NCBI GenBank assembly: GCA_020722165.1
Contig: DYLI01000010.1
Span: 1-24,972, forward strand
Length of the DNA: 24,972 nucleotides
From: Halothiobacillus neapolitanus
GTDB taxonomy: Bacteria; Pseudomonadota; Gammaproteobacteria; Halothiobacillales; Halothiobacillaceae
Direction: 5' to 3'
Shown here: piece by piece, positions 14,699-22,884 of the stretch
Numbering within the stretch: the first letter of the stretch is position 1
Layout: every line of letters begins with the position of its first letter
Made by a program: the position numbers and the translations under genes
Notes under the pieces: generated by a model
Told to the model about the DNA's origin: nothing
The model's database searches: none
The model's input: only the letters and a program-made list of their open reading frames with translations

Positions 14699-16822
14699 TC
14701 AAACAACCCGCTCCCACAGCGTCACTTCGGCAACGCTATGCTGAAACTTGCGCCGGGTTTCACGAATGACGAAGGGCACGTCCTGTGGGGCGCGCAGCAG
14801 GCGGAAGTGCGTGCCAAGCAAAGCCTTCAGACCGTCTAGAGTGGTAAAGTTTTCACCATCCCTTTTGAATCCGCCGATCCAGTGTTCCCGCGCAGTATGC
14901 TCTTCCAACCAAGTGTAAGGCGAAGCGATAAGCAGCACACCACCAAGGTTGATGCGCTCGTGAATGCTGTCGAGGAATTTCGCCGGGTCATACAGGCGGT
15001 CGATCAGGTTGGCAGCGAGTACAAGATCAAAGCCATTGAGGAAGGGCTTGAGGTTACAGGCATCGCCTTGTACAAACCCCACCTTGCCGCGCACAGATTT
15101 CAAACCTAGATCCGCCAGATTAACGCTACGATAGCTAACAAGCTCACCCTCATCGCTCAGGGTATAACGCACCGTACCCTGCTCGGCCAGTTGCACACCT
15201 AGGTTGATAAAGCGTGCGGAAAAATCCACGCCCACCACCTGCTCAAAATGCCGCGCCAGCTCAAAACTCGTCCGCCCAGTGGCACAACCGAGATCCATGG
15301 CATTACGGGCAGGCTTATCCCCCATGGCTTCAATCGCCAAACTTGCCAGCGCCTTGGGGAAATTGGCCACACCGAAATATTCATCGCCGTAATGAAATTC
15401 GGCGTATTCGGCAAGCTGCTTATCGCTTTCGTAGTAAACATTTGGTGTCGCCGGGGCATGATCGCTCACCACATAACGAAAACCTGCATGCTGAAAAAAG
15501 TGACGCCGAAAGGCATAGCGCGCTGTGCGCAGGCTTTCATTGCCGCAAGAAATCCATGAGCCGCCTTTCATTAAATTGTGGCGGCCATCGAAAGTGGGTG
15601 TAGTGAAATCGTCGTAAATCGGGTGAACCTCAAAACCCTCGAAAGGGTAGATCGGAGTTTCCGTCCACTGCCAGACATTGCCGACCACATCATAAAAATC
15701 ACCCTGCGCAAAACGATTGACCGCGCAGGGCGACGCGAAATGATCTAGGTGCAGATTGGCGGCAGCGAGTTGGTCAGCCGGAATGTCCTCGATGCCGGAA
15801 ACATCGTACAGGCGATACCATTCATCTTCGCTCGGTAAGCGCACATTTTGACCGGTCCGTTCAGTTTTCCACCGGCAAAAGGCACTTGCTTCGTGGTAAT
15901 TCACCTCGACCGGCCAGTCCCAAGGCATAGGCACAACTTCAGTCATTAAACGCAGTTGCCAGACCTCATCGCCATTAAGCCAAAACGTCGGGTGCTCGGC
16001 TCGGGCATAGCGCCTCCAAGACAAACCCTCCTCCGACCAGTAACGCTCGGTTGAGTAACCACCGGCGCGAACGAAGTCGAGAAACTCGGCATTACTGACC
16101 AGAAAACGGCTGGCTTCAAACGCGGGAACATCGACGACGCGCTCGCCATATTCGTTGTCCCAGCCATAGCGCGAATCCTGCCTTTGTTTACCCAAGTACG
16201 TCGTTCCACGTGGAACAGAAACCAGTACGTTTTCCACAGGGTCGCCCGTCTCAAGACAAGGCTTGAAAGCAGGATGCGGCCGCACATACTCCAGCCGATG
16301 CTGGCGAATCAACACAGATGAAGTTTCTATATGAATACGCTCGTGCTCAATACCCATAAGAATCGCCCACCAAGGGTGATCCCAACGGATCGGCAACTCC
16401 AGCGGCGCGTGGCGAATGATGTTGTCAACCGCAGCGCGCACCTGGTCACGATAGGCGCACAACTCGGCAACACTAGGCCAATCGTGGCTGGATTCGGAAA
16501 GGTCATCCCAGCTCATTTCATCGACACCAACTGAAAACATCGACTCAAATTTCGGATTAAGGCGCGTGTCAATCAAACCGGCAAGTAGAAGCTTGTTAAC
16601 GAAAAAGGTCGCAGTATGGCCGAAATAGAAAATCAGCGGGTGGCGCAAAGGGATGGATTTGTCCTTATACGCCGCGTCGCAAGCCAGGGTTTCAAACAAC
16701 TGCTCATAACGGTCGAATGTACTATGAAAATACTCAGCCAACGCCTGACGCATCATATTTGATTGAGTTTCATCAAGTAACGGCGTGCGCGAAAACAAGA
16801 CTTGAGGAACGGTAGATGTCAT
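14699..16822 (-). CDS. ovoA: 5-histidylcysteine sulfoxide synthase with fused 4-mercaptohistidine N1-methyltransferase (OvoA)
   Basis: OvoA is a non-haem iron enzyme that couples cysteine to C5 of histidine with oxygen, the first step to ovothiol A; its C-terminal domain adds the N-methyl group. The 707-residue protein has three parts in order. Residues about 25-180 form a DinB-like domain with His69 and the iron motif HxxxHxE (His160, His164, Glu166). Residues about 195-455 form an FGE-sulfatase-like domain (VPRGTTYLG, NEYGERVV, VGNVWQWTETP, MKGGSW). Residues about 465-707 form a SAM methyltransferase domain with AMDLGCATGRTSF. The order and length match complete OvoA proteins, and the fused methyltransferase distinguishes it from EgtB. 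A parS-like site lies within codons V-P-R-G-T. Confidence 0.94.
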   Translation of the reverse strand: MTSTVPQVLFSRTPLLDETQSNMMRQALAEYFHSTFDRYEQLFETLACDAAYKDKSIPLRHPLIFYFGHTATFFVNKLLLAGLIDTRLNPKFESMFSVGVDEMSWDDLSESSHDWPSVAELCAYRDQVRAAVDNIIRHAPLELPIRWDHPWWAILMGIEHERIHIETSSVLIRQHRLEYVRPHPAFKPCLETGDPVENVLVSVPRGTTYLGKQRQDSRYGWDNEYGERVVDVPAFEASRFLVSNAEFLDFVRAGGYSTERYWSEEGLSWRRYARAEHPTFWLNGDEVWQLRLMTEVVPMPWDWPVEVNYHEASAFCRWKTERTGQNVRLPSEDEWYRLYDVSGIEDIPADQLAAANLHLDHFASPCAVNRFAQGDFYDVVGNVWQWTETPIYPFEGFEVHPIYDDFTTPTFDGRHNLMKGGSWISCGNESLRTARYAFRRHFFQHAGFRYVVSDHAPATPNVYYESDKQLAEYAEFHYGDEYFGVANFPKALASLAIEAMGDKPARNAMDLGCATGRTSFELARHFEQVVGVDFSARFINLGVQLAEQGTVRYTLSDEGELVSYRSVNLADLGLKSVRGKVGFVQGDACNLKPFLNGFDLVLAANLIDRLYDPAKFLDSIHERINLGGVLLIASPYTWLEEHTAREHWIGGFKRDGENFTTLDGLKALLGTHFRLLRAPQDVPFVIRETRRKFQHSVAEVTLWERVV
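16202..16217. promoter_or_regulatory. Strong candidate parS site inside ovoA
   Basis: The 16-mer contains a perfect 14-base palindrome, GTTCCACGTGGAAC, and matches 15 of 16 bases of parS TGTTCCACGTGGAACA as known from Pseudomonas-type chromosomes. It lies about 5.4 kb from the predicted oriC, within the range where ParB loading sites cluster. parAB is not in this window. Confidence 0.8.
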
Positions 16823-16882
16823 GTATTGATCTCATTTTGAAGATAATAAACAGCAACCCTGCGCCTTCTAGGCATTAAAAAC

Positions 16883-17794
16883 TTAATCGTAAGGATTGGT
16901 ATCACCCTGTGGACGGGTCTTAAAACGACGATGTAACCAAAAATAATCCGCAGGCGACTTATGTACAACCTCTTCAATCATGCTGTTATATCGGGTCGCA
17001 TCCTTAACCAAGTCGCCGCTCGGAAAATCCTTCACCGGGCAAAAGTGCATTACATAGCCTTTTGCACATGGCAAACGCTCTGAATAACTAAATAAAACCA
17101 CTGCTCCGGTACGCTGCGCAATTTTGCTGGCGAGCGTCAAAGTCGCGGTTTGAACATTAAAAAAAGGGGCAAAAACACTTTGCTCAGCGCCAAAATCTTG
17201 ATCCACACCGTACCAACACGCCGACCCAGATTTTAGTAACTCAAGCATTCCGCGAAGATTATCATTTGCAATCAAGGACTTAAAATAAACCCCTCGACGC
17301 TCAAGCATAACGGCATTGAATTGTATGTCTTTGGCCGCCTTGAAGACCGCGCTCGCGGGTAAAGTCATTGCGGCAATACGACCACCCAGCTCCATCGACG
17401 TTAAATGTGCCCCCAAAACCAACACACCTCGCCCCTGTTGAAGAGCCGAGTGAAAATACTCTACGCCTTGAATTTGAGTAAATGAACGCACACGCTCGGC
17501 TGACCCCCACCAAGCAATACCCCCCTCAACGAGCCCCATGCCAGTGGAAATAAAGTTTGCACGAACAATCTCGGCGCGCTTGAGCGCAGTCCATTCAGGA
17601 AAACAAAGTTCGAGATTGCGCAAAACAATGCTTCGGCGGGATGGCAGAAGGTAATACGCCAAGATCCCTAAAGACCGACCTATGCGTTGCGACCATGCCA
17701 GCGGGAGGCGCGCCGCTGCCCAAAGCACCATCAAACCCAAAGCCAAAGCCCAATGCCTAGGGTTTAACCAACTTGAAGCTGCGATTTTCCCCAC
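16883..17794 (-). CDS. Lipid A biosynthesis acyltransferase (LpxL/LpxM family)
   Basis: The protein adds a secondary acyl chain to Kdo-lipid A (or a lipid A precursor) at the inner membrane. It has 303 residues, with an N-terminal hydrophobic helix (about 14-31), the acyltransferase HX4E motif (His130-LTSM-Glu135), the VDQDFGAEQSVFAPFF region, and the C-terminal FWLHRRFKTRPQG typical of LpxL/HtrB. The start is a GTG 12 bases after the tolC-like stop, so the two are probably co-transcribed. Whether it is the lauroyl (LpxL) or a later (LpxM) transferase cannot be told from the sequence. Confidence 0.9.
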   Translation of the reverse strand: MGKIAASSWLNPRHWALALGLMVLWAAARLPLAWSQRIGRSLGILAYYLLPSRRSIVLRNLELCFPEWTALKRAEIVRANFISTGMGLVEGGIAWWGSAERVRSFTQIQGVEYFHSALQQGRGVLVLGAHLTSMELGGRIAAMTLPASAVFKAAKDIQFNAVMLERRGVYFKSLIANDNLRGMLELLKSGSACWYGVDQDFGAEQSVFAPFFNVQTATLTLASKIAQRTGAVVLFSYSERLPCAKGYVMHFCPVKDFPSGDLVKDATRYNSMIEEVVHKSPADYFWLHRRFKTRPQGDTNPYD

Positions 17795-17806
17795 AACCCA
17801 GCCAAC

Positions 17807-19144
17807 CTATTGCAGTTGTTTTTGCAAGAAATCTAAATCACTTACAGCCAAGGTTCCGGCAAAACGCTTCAATAAAATCGTGGTCAGCAAGTAATCATAA
17901 CGTGCGTTATTCAAATTGCTGATGGCTAAACTAAGCTGGTTCTGCGCATTGATAACATCAACAATGGTGCGCGTGCCGACTTGATAACCCGCCTCGTTGG
18001 CTTCAAGCTGCATTTCAGCCGATTTTTTTCCTTGCTGGAATGCCTTAACTTCTTCAATTTTCGCGTTTACTGTACGGAAAGAATCAGTTGTATTTCGCAC
18101 CGTATCAAGCCGTGCCGCCTCATAGAGATCCTGCGCCTGCTGAAAAGAGTATGTCGCTTGGCGAGTACGAGAATTGACTGCTCCGCCGGTATAAAGCGGC
18201 ACATTCAACTGCACGCCAATCTGACCTTGGTAGAAACTAGAGCTATTGAACGTAGAGGAAGACAACGAAGCAGGCTCTTGATAGCCATAAGAAGCCACCA
18301 TATCCAAAGTTGGGAAATGCCCTGAACGCTGAACCTCGATTTCCTCGCGGTTAATGCTCACGCCCATCTCGGCACTTTGCAATTTAAGATTTTGCTTTTC
18401 GGCGAAAGAAATCCAATCCTTGGGATCATTTGGAACGGGACCCACCAAACTCAAGGCTTCAGATACATCATCCAAACGCTCGACTATCCGTCCTGTAATG
18501 GTTCGCAAACCCTCTTTGGCAAACGCCAGAGCATTTTCAGCTTTGATAACGGCCGCCGAACGCTGATCACGGGCAGCCAAGGCATCCGCCAAATCCGTTA
18601 CTGGAATTAAACCAACGTCGTAACGCTTTTGTGTTTGTTCCAAACGTTTTTGTGCTGCCTCAAGGTCAGATTTGGCTAATTTGAATGCCGCGCCCGCGCG
18701 CAACACTTCAAAGTAAGACTGAACAACACGTAAAACCAAGTCCTGTTGGCTATCCGCATAGTTGATGTCGGCTTGCTGCGCAATCAGCCCCGCTTTATCT
18801 AATAAAGAAAGGTTTTGGCGGCTATAAATCGACTGACTAAGGTTTAGTGAATAGTTTTGTGAGCCAGAATTACCGCTAGGTAATGAAGCATAATCAACCC
18901 AAGTGTAAGCCGAACTTCCGCTGAAGCCGACATTGGGTAAAAAATTGGCCTGAGCTTGTGGCAAGCTTTCACGTGCCACAGCGCGAGCTTGCGAAGCAGC
19001 ACGCAATGCAGGATCAAACTGTTCTGCCATGCGATAAATTTCAGTCAACGTTTCTGCCTTCGCTTGATGCGATGTACACAAAGCTGAAGAAATTAAAATC
19101 ATTGAAAGTGAATGATGCCACTTAAATTTTTGCACAAAAAACAT
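17807..19144 (-). CDS. TolC family outer-membrane efflux/secretion channel
   Basis: The 445-residue protein begins with a signal peptide of about 30 residues (ending SHQAKA, then ETLTEIYRMA). Two homologous outer-membrane efflux (OEP) repeats follow, typical of TolC trimeric channels. Visible features are ALRAASQARAVARE, PNVGFSGS, LNLSQSIYSRQNL, the helix LRVVQSYFEVLRAGAAF, and in the second half GQIGVQLNVPLYTGGAVNSR and EANEAGYQVGTRTIVDVINAQ. It should join an inner-membrane exporter and periplasmic adaptor to cross the outer membrane; no partners are adjacent. The start has a GGGGA 6 bases upstream and lies 26 bases after the pcm-like gene. Confidence 0.93.
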   Translation of the reverse strand: MFFVQKFKWHHSLSMILISSALCTSHQAKAETLTEIYRMAEQFDPALRAASQARAVARESLPQAQANFLPNVGFSGSSAYTWVDYASLPSGNSGSQNYSLNLSQSIYSRQNLSLLDKAGLIAQQADINYADSQQDLVLRVVQSYFEVLRAGAAFKLAKSDLEAAQKRLEQTQKRYDVGLIPVTDLADALAARDQRSAAVIKAENALAFAKEGLRTITGRIVERLDDVSEALSLVGPVPNDPKDWISFAEKQNLKLQSAEMGVSINREEIEVQRSGHFPTLDMVASYGYQEPASLSSSTFNSSSFYQGQIGVQLNVPLYTGGAVNSRTRQATYSFQQAQDLYEAARLDTVRNTTDSFRTVNAKIEEVKAFQQGKKSAEMQLEANEAGYQVGTRTIVDVINAQNQLSLAISNLNNARYDYLLTTILLKRFAGTLAVSDLDFLQKQLQ

Positions 19145-19170
19145 ATAAAATCCCCAGCTCTAAGGTCGGA

Positions 19171-19845
19171 TTAAAAACTAAATTTTGCTGCTGGAGCCAC
19201 ATTAATAAGATAGGGAAGGGATGTTTCAAACAGACTATCCGTTCGCCATTTATTTTCTGACTCACGTGTAACCATAAGGGCTTGCATTGCCGGCTCTTGA
19301 CCAACAACAGCAAACAAACGCCCACCTACACTAAGTTTTTCTTTGTATGTGTCAGGAAGCATCGGCATGGCCCCTGTAATCGCAATGGCATCATAGGCAT
19401 GATGATCGTTCCATCCCTGACTTGCATCACCCGTTTCAAGGATGACCGTGGTATAGCCTTGTTCATTCAAAACATCCCGAGCCTGTTGTGCCATGTCCTC
19501 GAAAATTTCAACACTGGTCACACTCCCACCCATCTGCGACAAGCACGCAGCAAAAAACCCGGATCCAGTGCCAATTTCTAAAACACGTTCGCCTTGCTGC
19601 ACATCTAACGCTTGAAGCGCACGTCCTTCCACAATGGGCGACATCATGCACTGGCCATGTGCCAGAGGAAGCATCACATCAGAAAACGCTTGAATCTGGT
19701 AATTACTGGGAACAAAAAACTCCCGACGAACGTTGCGCAAAGCATCTAAAACGCGAAAATCCAACACATCCCAAGGACGGATTTGCTGTTCAATCATGTT
19801 GAAACGGGCTTGTTCAACGTTCAGGGAAGGTGTGATCACGTTCAT
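19171..19845 (-). CDS. Protein-L-isoaspartate O-methyltransferase-like protein (divergent)
   Basis: The 224-residue protein has the PCMT layout: an N-terminal QARFNMIEQQIRPWDVLD helix, a FVPSNYQIQAFSDVMLPL segment, and a SAM-binding motif VLEIGTGSGFFAACLS. The canonical loop GQTISQP, whose Ser acts in isoaspartate repair, is replaced by GQCMMSP, so genuine repair activity is uncertain. The ATG at 19845 is chosen because homology starts at once; the open frame extends to 19971 through unrelated sequence. It heads the leftward run with the tolC-like gene, an association seen in other proteobacteria. Confidence 0.85.
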   Translation of the reverse strand: MNVITPSLNVEQARFNMIEQQIRPWDVLDFRVLDALRNVRREFFVPSNYQIQAFSDVMLPLAHGQCMMSPIVEGRALQALDVQQGERVLEIGTGSGFFAACLSQMGGSVTSVEIFEDMAQQARDVLNEQGYTTVILETGDASQGWNDHHAYDAIAITGAMPMLPDTYKEKLSVGGRLFAVVGQEPAMQALMVTRESENKWRTDSLFETSLPYLINVAPAAKFSF

Positions 19846-20147
19846 ATAAAGATGGAAGAGGGGTAAAAATAGGATGGAATGAAGCTTATGGTCTTTAATC
19901 GATGCGTGCAAGGCAAATGAATTGGGCATACTGGCAAGTGATGAGGAAATGAGATGCACGATACGCATCAATGCCGCGTCCTACGATGATTCTTGTTTAT
20001 AACATATTGCTTTTGCTTAGATTTTTACCTAATTTATGACCAAGAGCAAAAGATAACGCCATCGCCATGCTGTGATTAAGCTCTGGATAAATCTGTGCAT
20101 AAAACGTACGATTAGGCCTTAAACACTGAGTGAAGGACGTCTCAAAG
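19846..20147. other. Divergent intergenic region upstream of dnaA, with DnaA boxes
   Basis: The 302-base spacer between the pcm-like gene and dnaA holds promoters for both directions and a DnaA box, TGTGCATAA (20094-20102; reads TTATGCACA on the minus strand). A one-mismatch box, TCTGGATAA, is at 20082-20090. It is less AT-rich and has fewer boxes than the dnaA-dnaN spacer, so I read it as the autoregulated dnaA control region rather than the main origin. Confidence 0.6.
20007..20035 (+). promoter_or_regulatory. Candidate dnaA promoter
   Basis: TTGCTT (20007-20012) and TAATTT (20030-20035) are separated by 17 bases, a sigma70-like spacing. DnaA boxes lie 47-67 bases downstream of the -10, consistent with repression by DnaA. 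Confidence 0.35.
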
Positions 20148-21515
20148 TTGAGCCAGAAAACATTATGGTCACGGTGTCAAGAGCAATTGGCCGCTGACAT
20201 ACCCGAACAACAACTCAATACCTGGATCAGGCCTCTACAGGCCATTGAAGACGAGCAGCAACTGCGTCTTCTTGCGCCAAACCGCTTTGTGCAAGAGTGG
20301 GTAAGACAAAACTATTTAAAGCAAATCCAACCGTTGGCACAAAGTTTAACGAAAAATGCTTTACTAACAGTCACAATCGAAGTGGGTAGCGCTGCCAGTC
20401 CAAAGATCAGCTCAGCGCCAAGCAGCATTACAGCAAGAACAACACACTCAAAGAAACCAAACGAAATAAAAGCAGAGTCAGAGGAAAAATTCGAACATAA
20501 TTTGAACAAAACCTTTACTTTTGATGCTTATGTAAGTGGAAAGTCGAATCAGCTCGCACGCGCCGCCGCAATTCAAGTCGCTGAAAACCCGGGATCAAGT
20601 TACAACCCATTATTTATTTACGGTGGTGTAGGCCTGGGCAAAACTCACCTTATGCACGCAATTGGCAATCAGGTTATTGAAAAAAACCCACACGCGCGAA
20701 TACTGTACTTACACTCTGAACGTTACATGCAAGACATGGTACGTTCAATCCAAAGTAATACCGTCAATACCTTCAAGCAGTTTTATCGATCTTTAAATGT
20801 TTTACTTATTGATGATATTCAGTTTTTTGCAGGAAAAGACCGTACACAAGAAGAATTTTTCCACACGTTTAATGTATTAATGGAAAATGGACAACAAATT
20901 GTAATGTCCTGTGACCGTTACCCGAAAGAGATTGAAGGCTTAGAAGAGCGCCTCAAGTCTCGTTTTGGTTGGGGTTTAACCGTGGCAATCGAACCCCCTG
21001 AACTTGAAACCCGTGTAGCTATTCTGCAAAGCAAAGCAGAACTCATGGGGGTGAACTTACCGCATGAGGTCGCTTTTTTTATTGGCAAGCGCATACGATC
21101 AAACATTCGAGAACTGGAAGGAGCATTGCGACGCGTCATTGCAACGAGTCAATTTATCGGCGCGCCAATCACTCTCGATTCAGCTAAAGAAGCCTTGAAA
21201 GATCTCATTGCCTTACAAAACAGAATGGTCACAATTGAAAACATTCAAAAAACCGTGGCGCAATACTTCAAGATAAAAATCGAAGACATTCTTTCATCAG
21301 GACGCAGTCGATCAATTGCTCGCCCACGACAAGTAGCAATGAGTCTTGCAAAAGAGCTTACCAATCATAGTTTGCCGGAAATTGGCAAAGCTTTTGGGGG
21401 TCGCGATCACACTACAGTCATTCATGCGTGCCGTAAAATCATCGAGCTTAGGGCGGAGGACACCCGAATTGAGGAGGACTACCTCACACTACTCAGAACC
21501 CTCACCAACAATTAA
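20148..21515 (+). CDS. dnaA: Chromosomal replication initiator DnaA
   Basis: DnaA binds DnaA boxes at oriC, oligomerises with ATP and melts the origin. Domain I (LWSRCQEQLAADIPEQQLNTWIRPLQA) is followed by a short low-complexity domain II. The AAA+ domain III has Walker A GGVGLGKTH (about 159-167) and Walker B LLIDDI (about 219-224). Domain IV has the DNA-binding signature GGRDHTTVIHACRKI (from about 417). I chose the TTG at 20148 because GAAGGA lies 10 bases upstream and the protein then begins MSQKTLW like the family. A GTG at 20130, without a ribosome-binding site, would add 6 residues. GC is intermediate between the left genes and dnaN. Confidence 0.96.
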   Translation: MSQKTLWSRCQEQLAADIPEQQLNTWIRPLQAIEDEQQLRLLAPNRFVQEWVRQNYLKQIQPLAQSLTKNALLTVTIEVGSAASPKISSAPSSITARTTHSKKPNEIKAESEEKFEHNLNKTFTFDAYVSGKSNQLARAAAIQVAENPGSSYNPLFIYGGVGLGKTHLMHAIGNQVIEKNPHARILYLHSERYMQDMVRSIQSNTVNTFKQFYRSLNVLLIDDIQFFAGKDRTQEEFFHTFNVLMENGQQIVMSCDRYPKEIEGLEERLKSRFGWGLTVAIEPPELETRVAILQSKAELMGVNLPHEVAFFIGKRIRSNIRELEGALRRVIATSQFIGAPITLDSAKEALKDLIALQNRMVTIENIQKTVAQYFKIKIEDILSSGRSRSIARPRQVAMSLAKELTNHSLPEIGKAFGGRDHTTVIHACRKIIELRAEDTRIEEDYLTLLRTLTNN

Positions 21516-21581
21516 AATAGTAGCCGAACAACGTGTGCACATCCTTGTGTGCAACAGGCTAGAACAATATGTGGATTAAAC

Positions 21582-21590
21582 TTATCCACA
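21582..21590 (+). promoter_or_regulatory. DnaA box, perfect TTATCCACA
   Basis: Exact match to the high-affinity DnaA box. It is flanked within 12 bases by two near-matches of opposite and same orientation (21570-21578 and 21592-21600), forming a tight three-box cluster. Confidence 0.85.
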
Positions 21591-21689
21591 CATATCCACA
21601 GGAAGACAACGATGAACAAGGCATTTTTTACCTGAGTTAAAGTGAAATTAAAACGATGTAAGTTATTGATAAAAAACCTTTTTTTATTT

Positions 21690-21698
21690 TTATACACA
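21690..21698 (+). promoter_or_regulatory. DnaA box TTATACACA next to the AT-rich element
   Basis: Matches TTATNCACA exactly and lies 14 bases before the CAR triplet run, the position expected of the box from which DnaA would spread onto single strands. Confidence 0.65.
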
Positions 21699-21772
21699 AA
21701 TTTTTATAGCTACAACAGCAACAACAACAATTTTTATATCTAACTTAAGAATAATTAATTTAAGGAGCACAC

Positions 21773-22882
21773 ATGAAATTTACAATCAAAAGAGATATCT
21801 TTCTTCCAGCAGTACAGAGCGTCATAGGAGCAATAGAACGCAGGCAAACATTACCTATATTAAATAATATATTGATTCAAGTATTGAATAACCAAATTAT
21901 TATCACAGCGACTGATTTGGAGATAGAATTAAAAAATACAATTAAATTGGAAGGTGAATTTGAAAATTTTGAATTTACATTACCAGCAAGAAAAATAGCT
22001 GATATATGTAAAAATATCGAAGAAGGAAGTTTTATTAATTTTTTGGTGACAGAAGAAAATACGATCATCACTACAAATAGAAGTAAATTTACACTTTCAA
22101 ACCTTCCAAGTGCTGATTACCCGAAGATTGAAAGTTTGAATTTTGGTAATAAATTAACGATTGAGGGAAATAAACTTAAAAGAATTATAAATAATGTTTC
22201 TTTTGCAATGGCGCAACAAGATGTACGCTATTATTTAAATGGAGTTTTATTTGAATTAAATAATGAAAAAATAACTGCGGTAACAACGGATGGTCACCGT
22301 CTTGCATTAAGCGAAACTAATGTTAGTTCGGCTATTAGTGATGAGAAACAAATTATTTTGCCAAGAAAATCGGTAATTGAATTGCAACGAATTTTAGATG
22401 ACTCATCAAATATGATTAATATAAATATTGATAATAATCACATTCAATTCAAAGTTGGCGACATAGTATTAACAAGTAAATTAATAGATGGAAAATTTCC
22501 TGATTACAAGCGGGTCATTCCAGTAAATAATGAAAAATTTGTGAAAATCGGTAAAGGAGATTTAAAGCAAGCATTAGTACGGTCAGCAATTATTTCGAAT
22601 GAAAAATTTAAGGGCGCCAAATTTAATTTCACCAAAAATTTGCTTACCATAGAAACGCAAAACTCAGAAAGGGAGAACTCCAAAGAGGAGTTAGTTGTTG
22701 ACTATACGTCTGATGATTTATCGATTGGATTTAATATTTCATATATATTGGATGTTGTGAACTTAACCAATAATGAACATATTAATTTAGAGTTAAAATC
22801 ACCGGATACAAGTTGTGTAATTAGACTAGTGGAAGATGAAAATATTCAAAGTATTTACGTTGTCATGCCAATGCGAATATAA
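21773..22882 (+). CDS. dnaN: DNA polymerase III beta sliding clamp DnaN
   Basis: DnaN is the ring-shaped dimeric clamp that tethers DNA polymerase III to DNA. It has 369 residues, the usual length, with three similar domains. Family segments include VIGAIERRQTLPILNN at the start, VTTDGHRLAL in the middle, DGKFPDYKRVIP and the ending VVMPMRI. The start has a strong AAGGAG 7 bases upstream. Codon use is very AT-rich (many AAT, AAA, TTA, ATA), unlike the genes left of position 19000; see findings. It is followed by recF after 2 bases. Confidence 0.97.
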   Translation: MKFTIKRDIFLPAVQSVIGAIERRQTLPILNNILIQVLNNQIIITATDLEIELKNTIKLEGEFENFEFTLPARKIADICKNIEEGSFINFLVTEENTIITTNRSKFTLSNLPSADYPKIESLNFGNKLTIEGNKLKRIINNVSFAMAQQDVRYYLNGVLFELNNEKITAVTTDGHRLALSETNVSSAISDEKQIILPRKSVIELQRILDDSSNMININIDNNHIQFKVGDIVLTSKLIDGKFPDYKRVIPVNNEKFVKIGKGDLKQALVRSAIISNEKFKGAKFNFTKNLLTIETQNSERENSKEELVVDYTSDDLSIGFNISYILDVVNLTNNEHINLELKSPDTSCVIRLVEDENIQSIYVVMPMRI

Positions 22883-22884
22883 TC

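Larger units (their letters stand above)
21516..21772. other. Predicted chromosomal replication origin (oriC)
   Basis: This 257-base AT-rich spacer between dnaA and dnaN contains perfect DnaA boxes TTATCCACA (21582-21590) and TTATACACA (21690-21698). One-mismatch boxes are at 21570-21578 (TGTGGATTA) and 21592-21600 (ATATCCACA). The boxes cluster on the dnaA side. The dnaN side is nearly pure AT with a run of six CAR triplets (21713-21730) flanked by a direct repeat AATTTTTATA (21699-21708 and 21729-21738), a likely unwinding element. The dnaN ribosome-binding site AAGGAG is at the right edge. Confidence 0.85.

Noticed and set aside
19258..19273. A CACGTG site resembling parS in the pcm-like gene
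   Set aside because: Only about 11 of 16 positions match, including mismatches in both arms.
19846..19971. N-terminal extension of the pcm-like gene to an upstream start
   Set aside because: The extra 42 residues lack homology, and the family N-terminus begins at the ATG at 19845.
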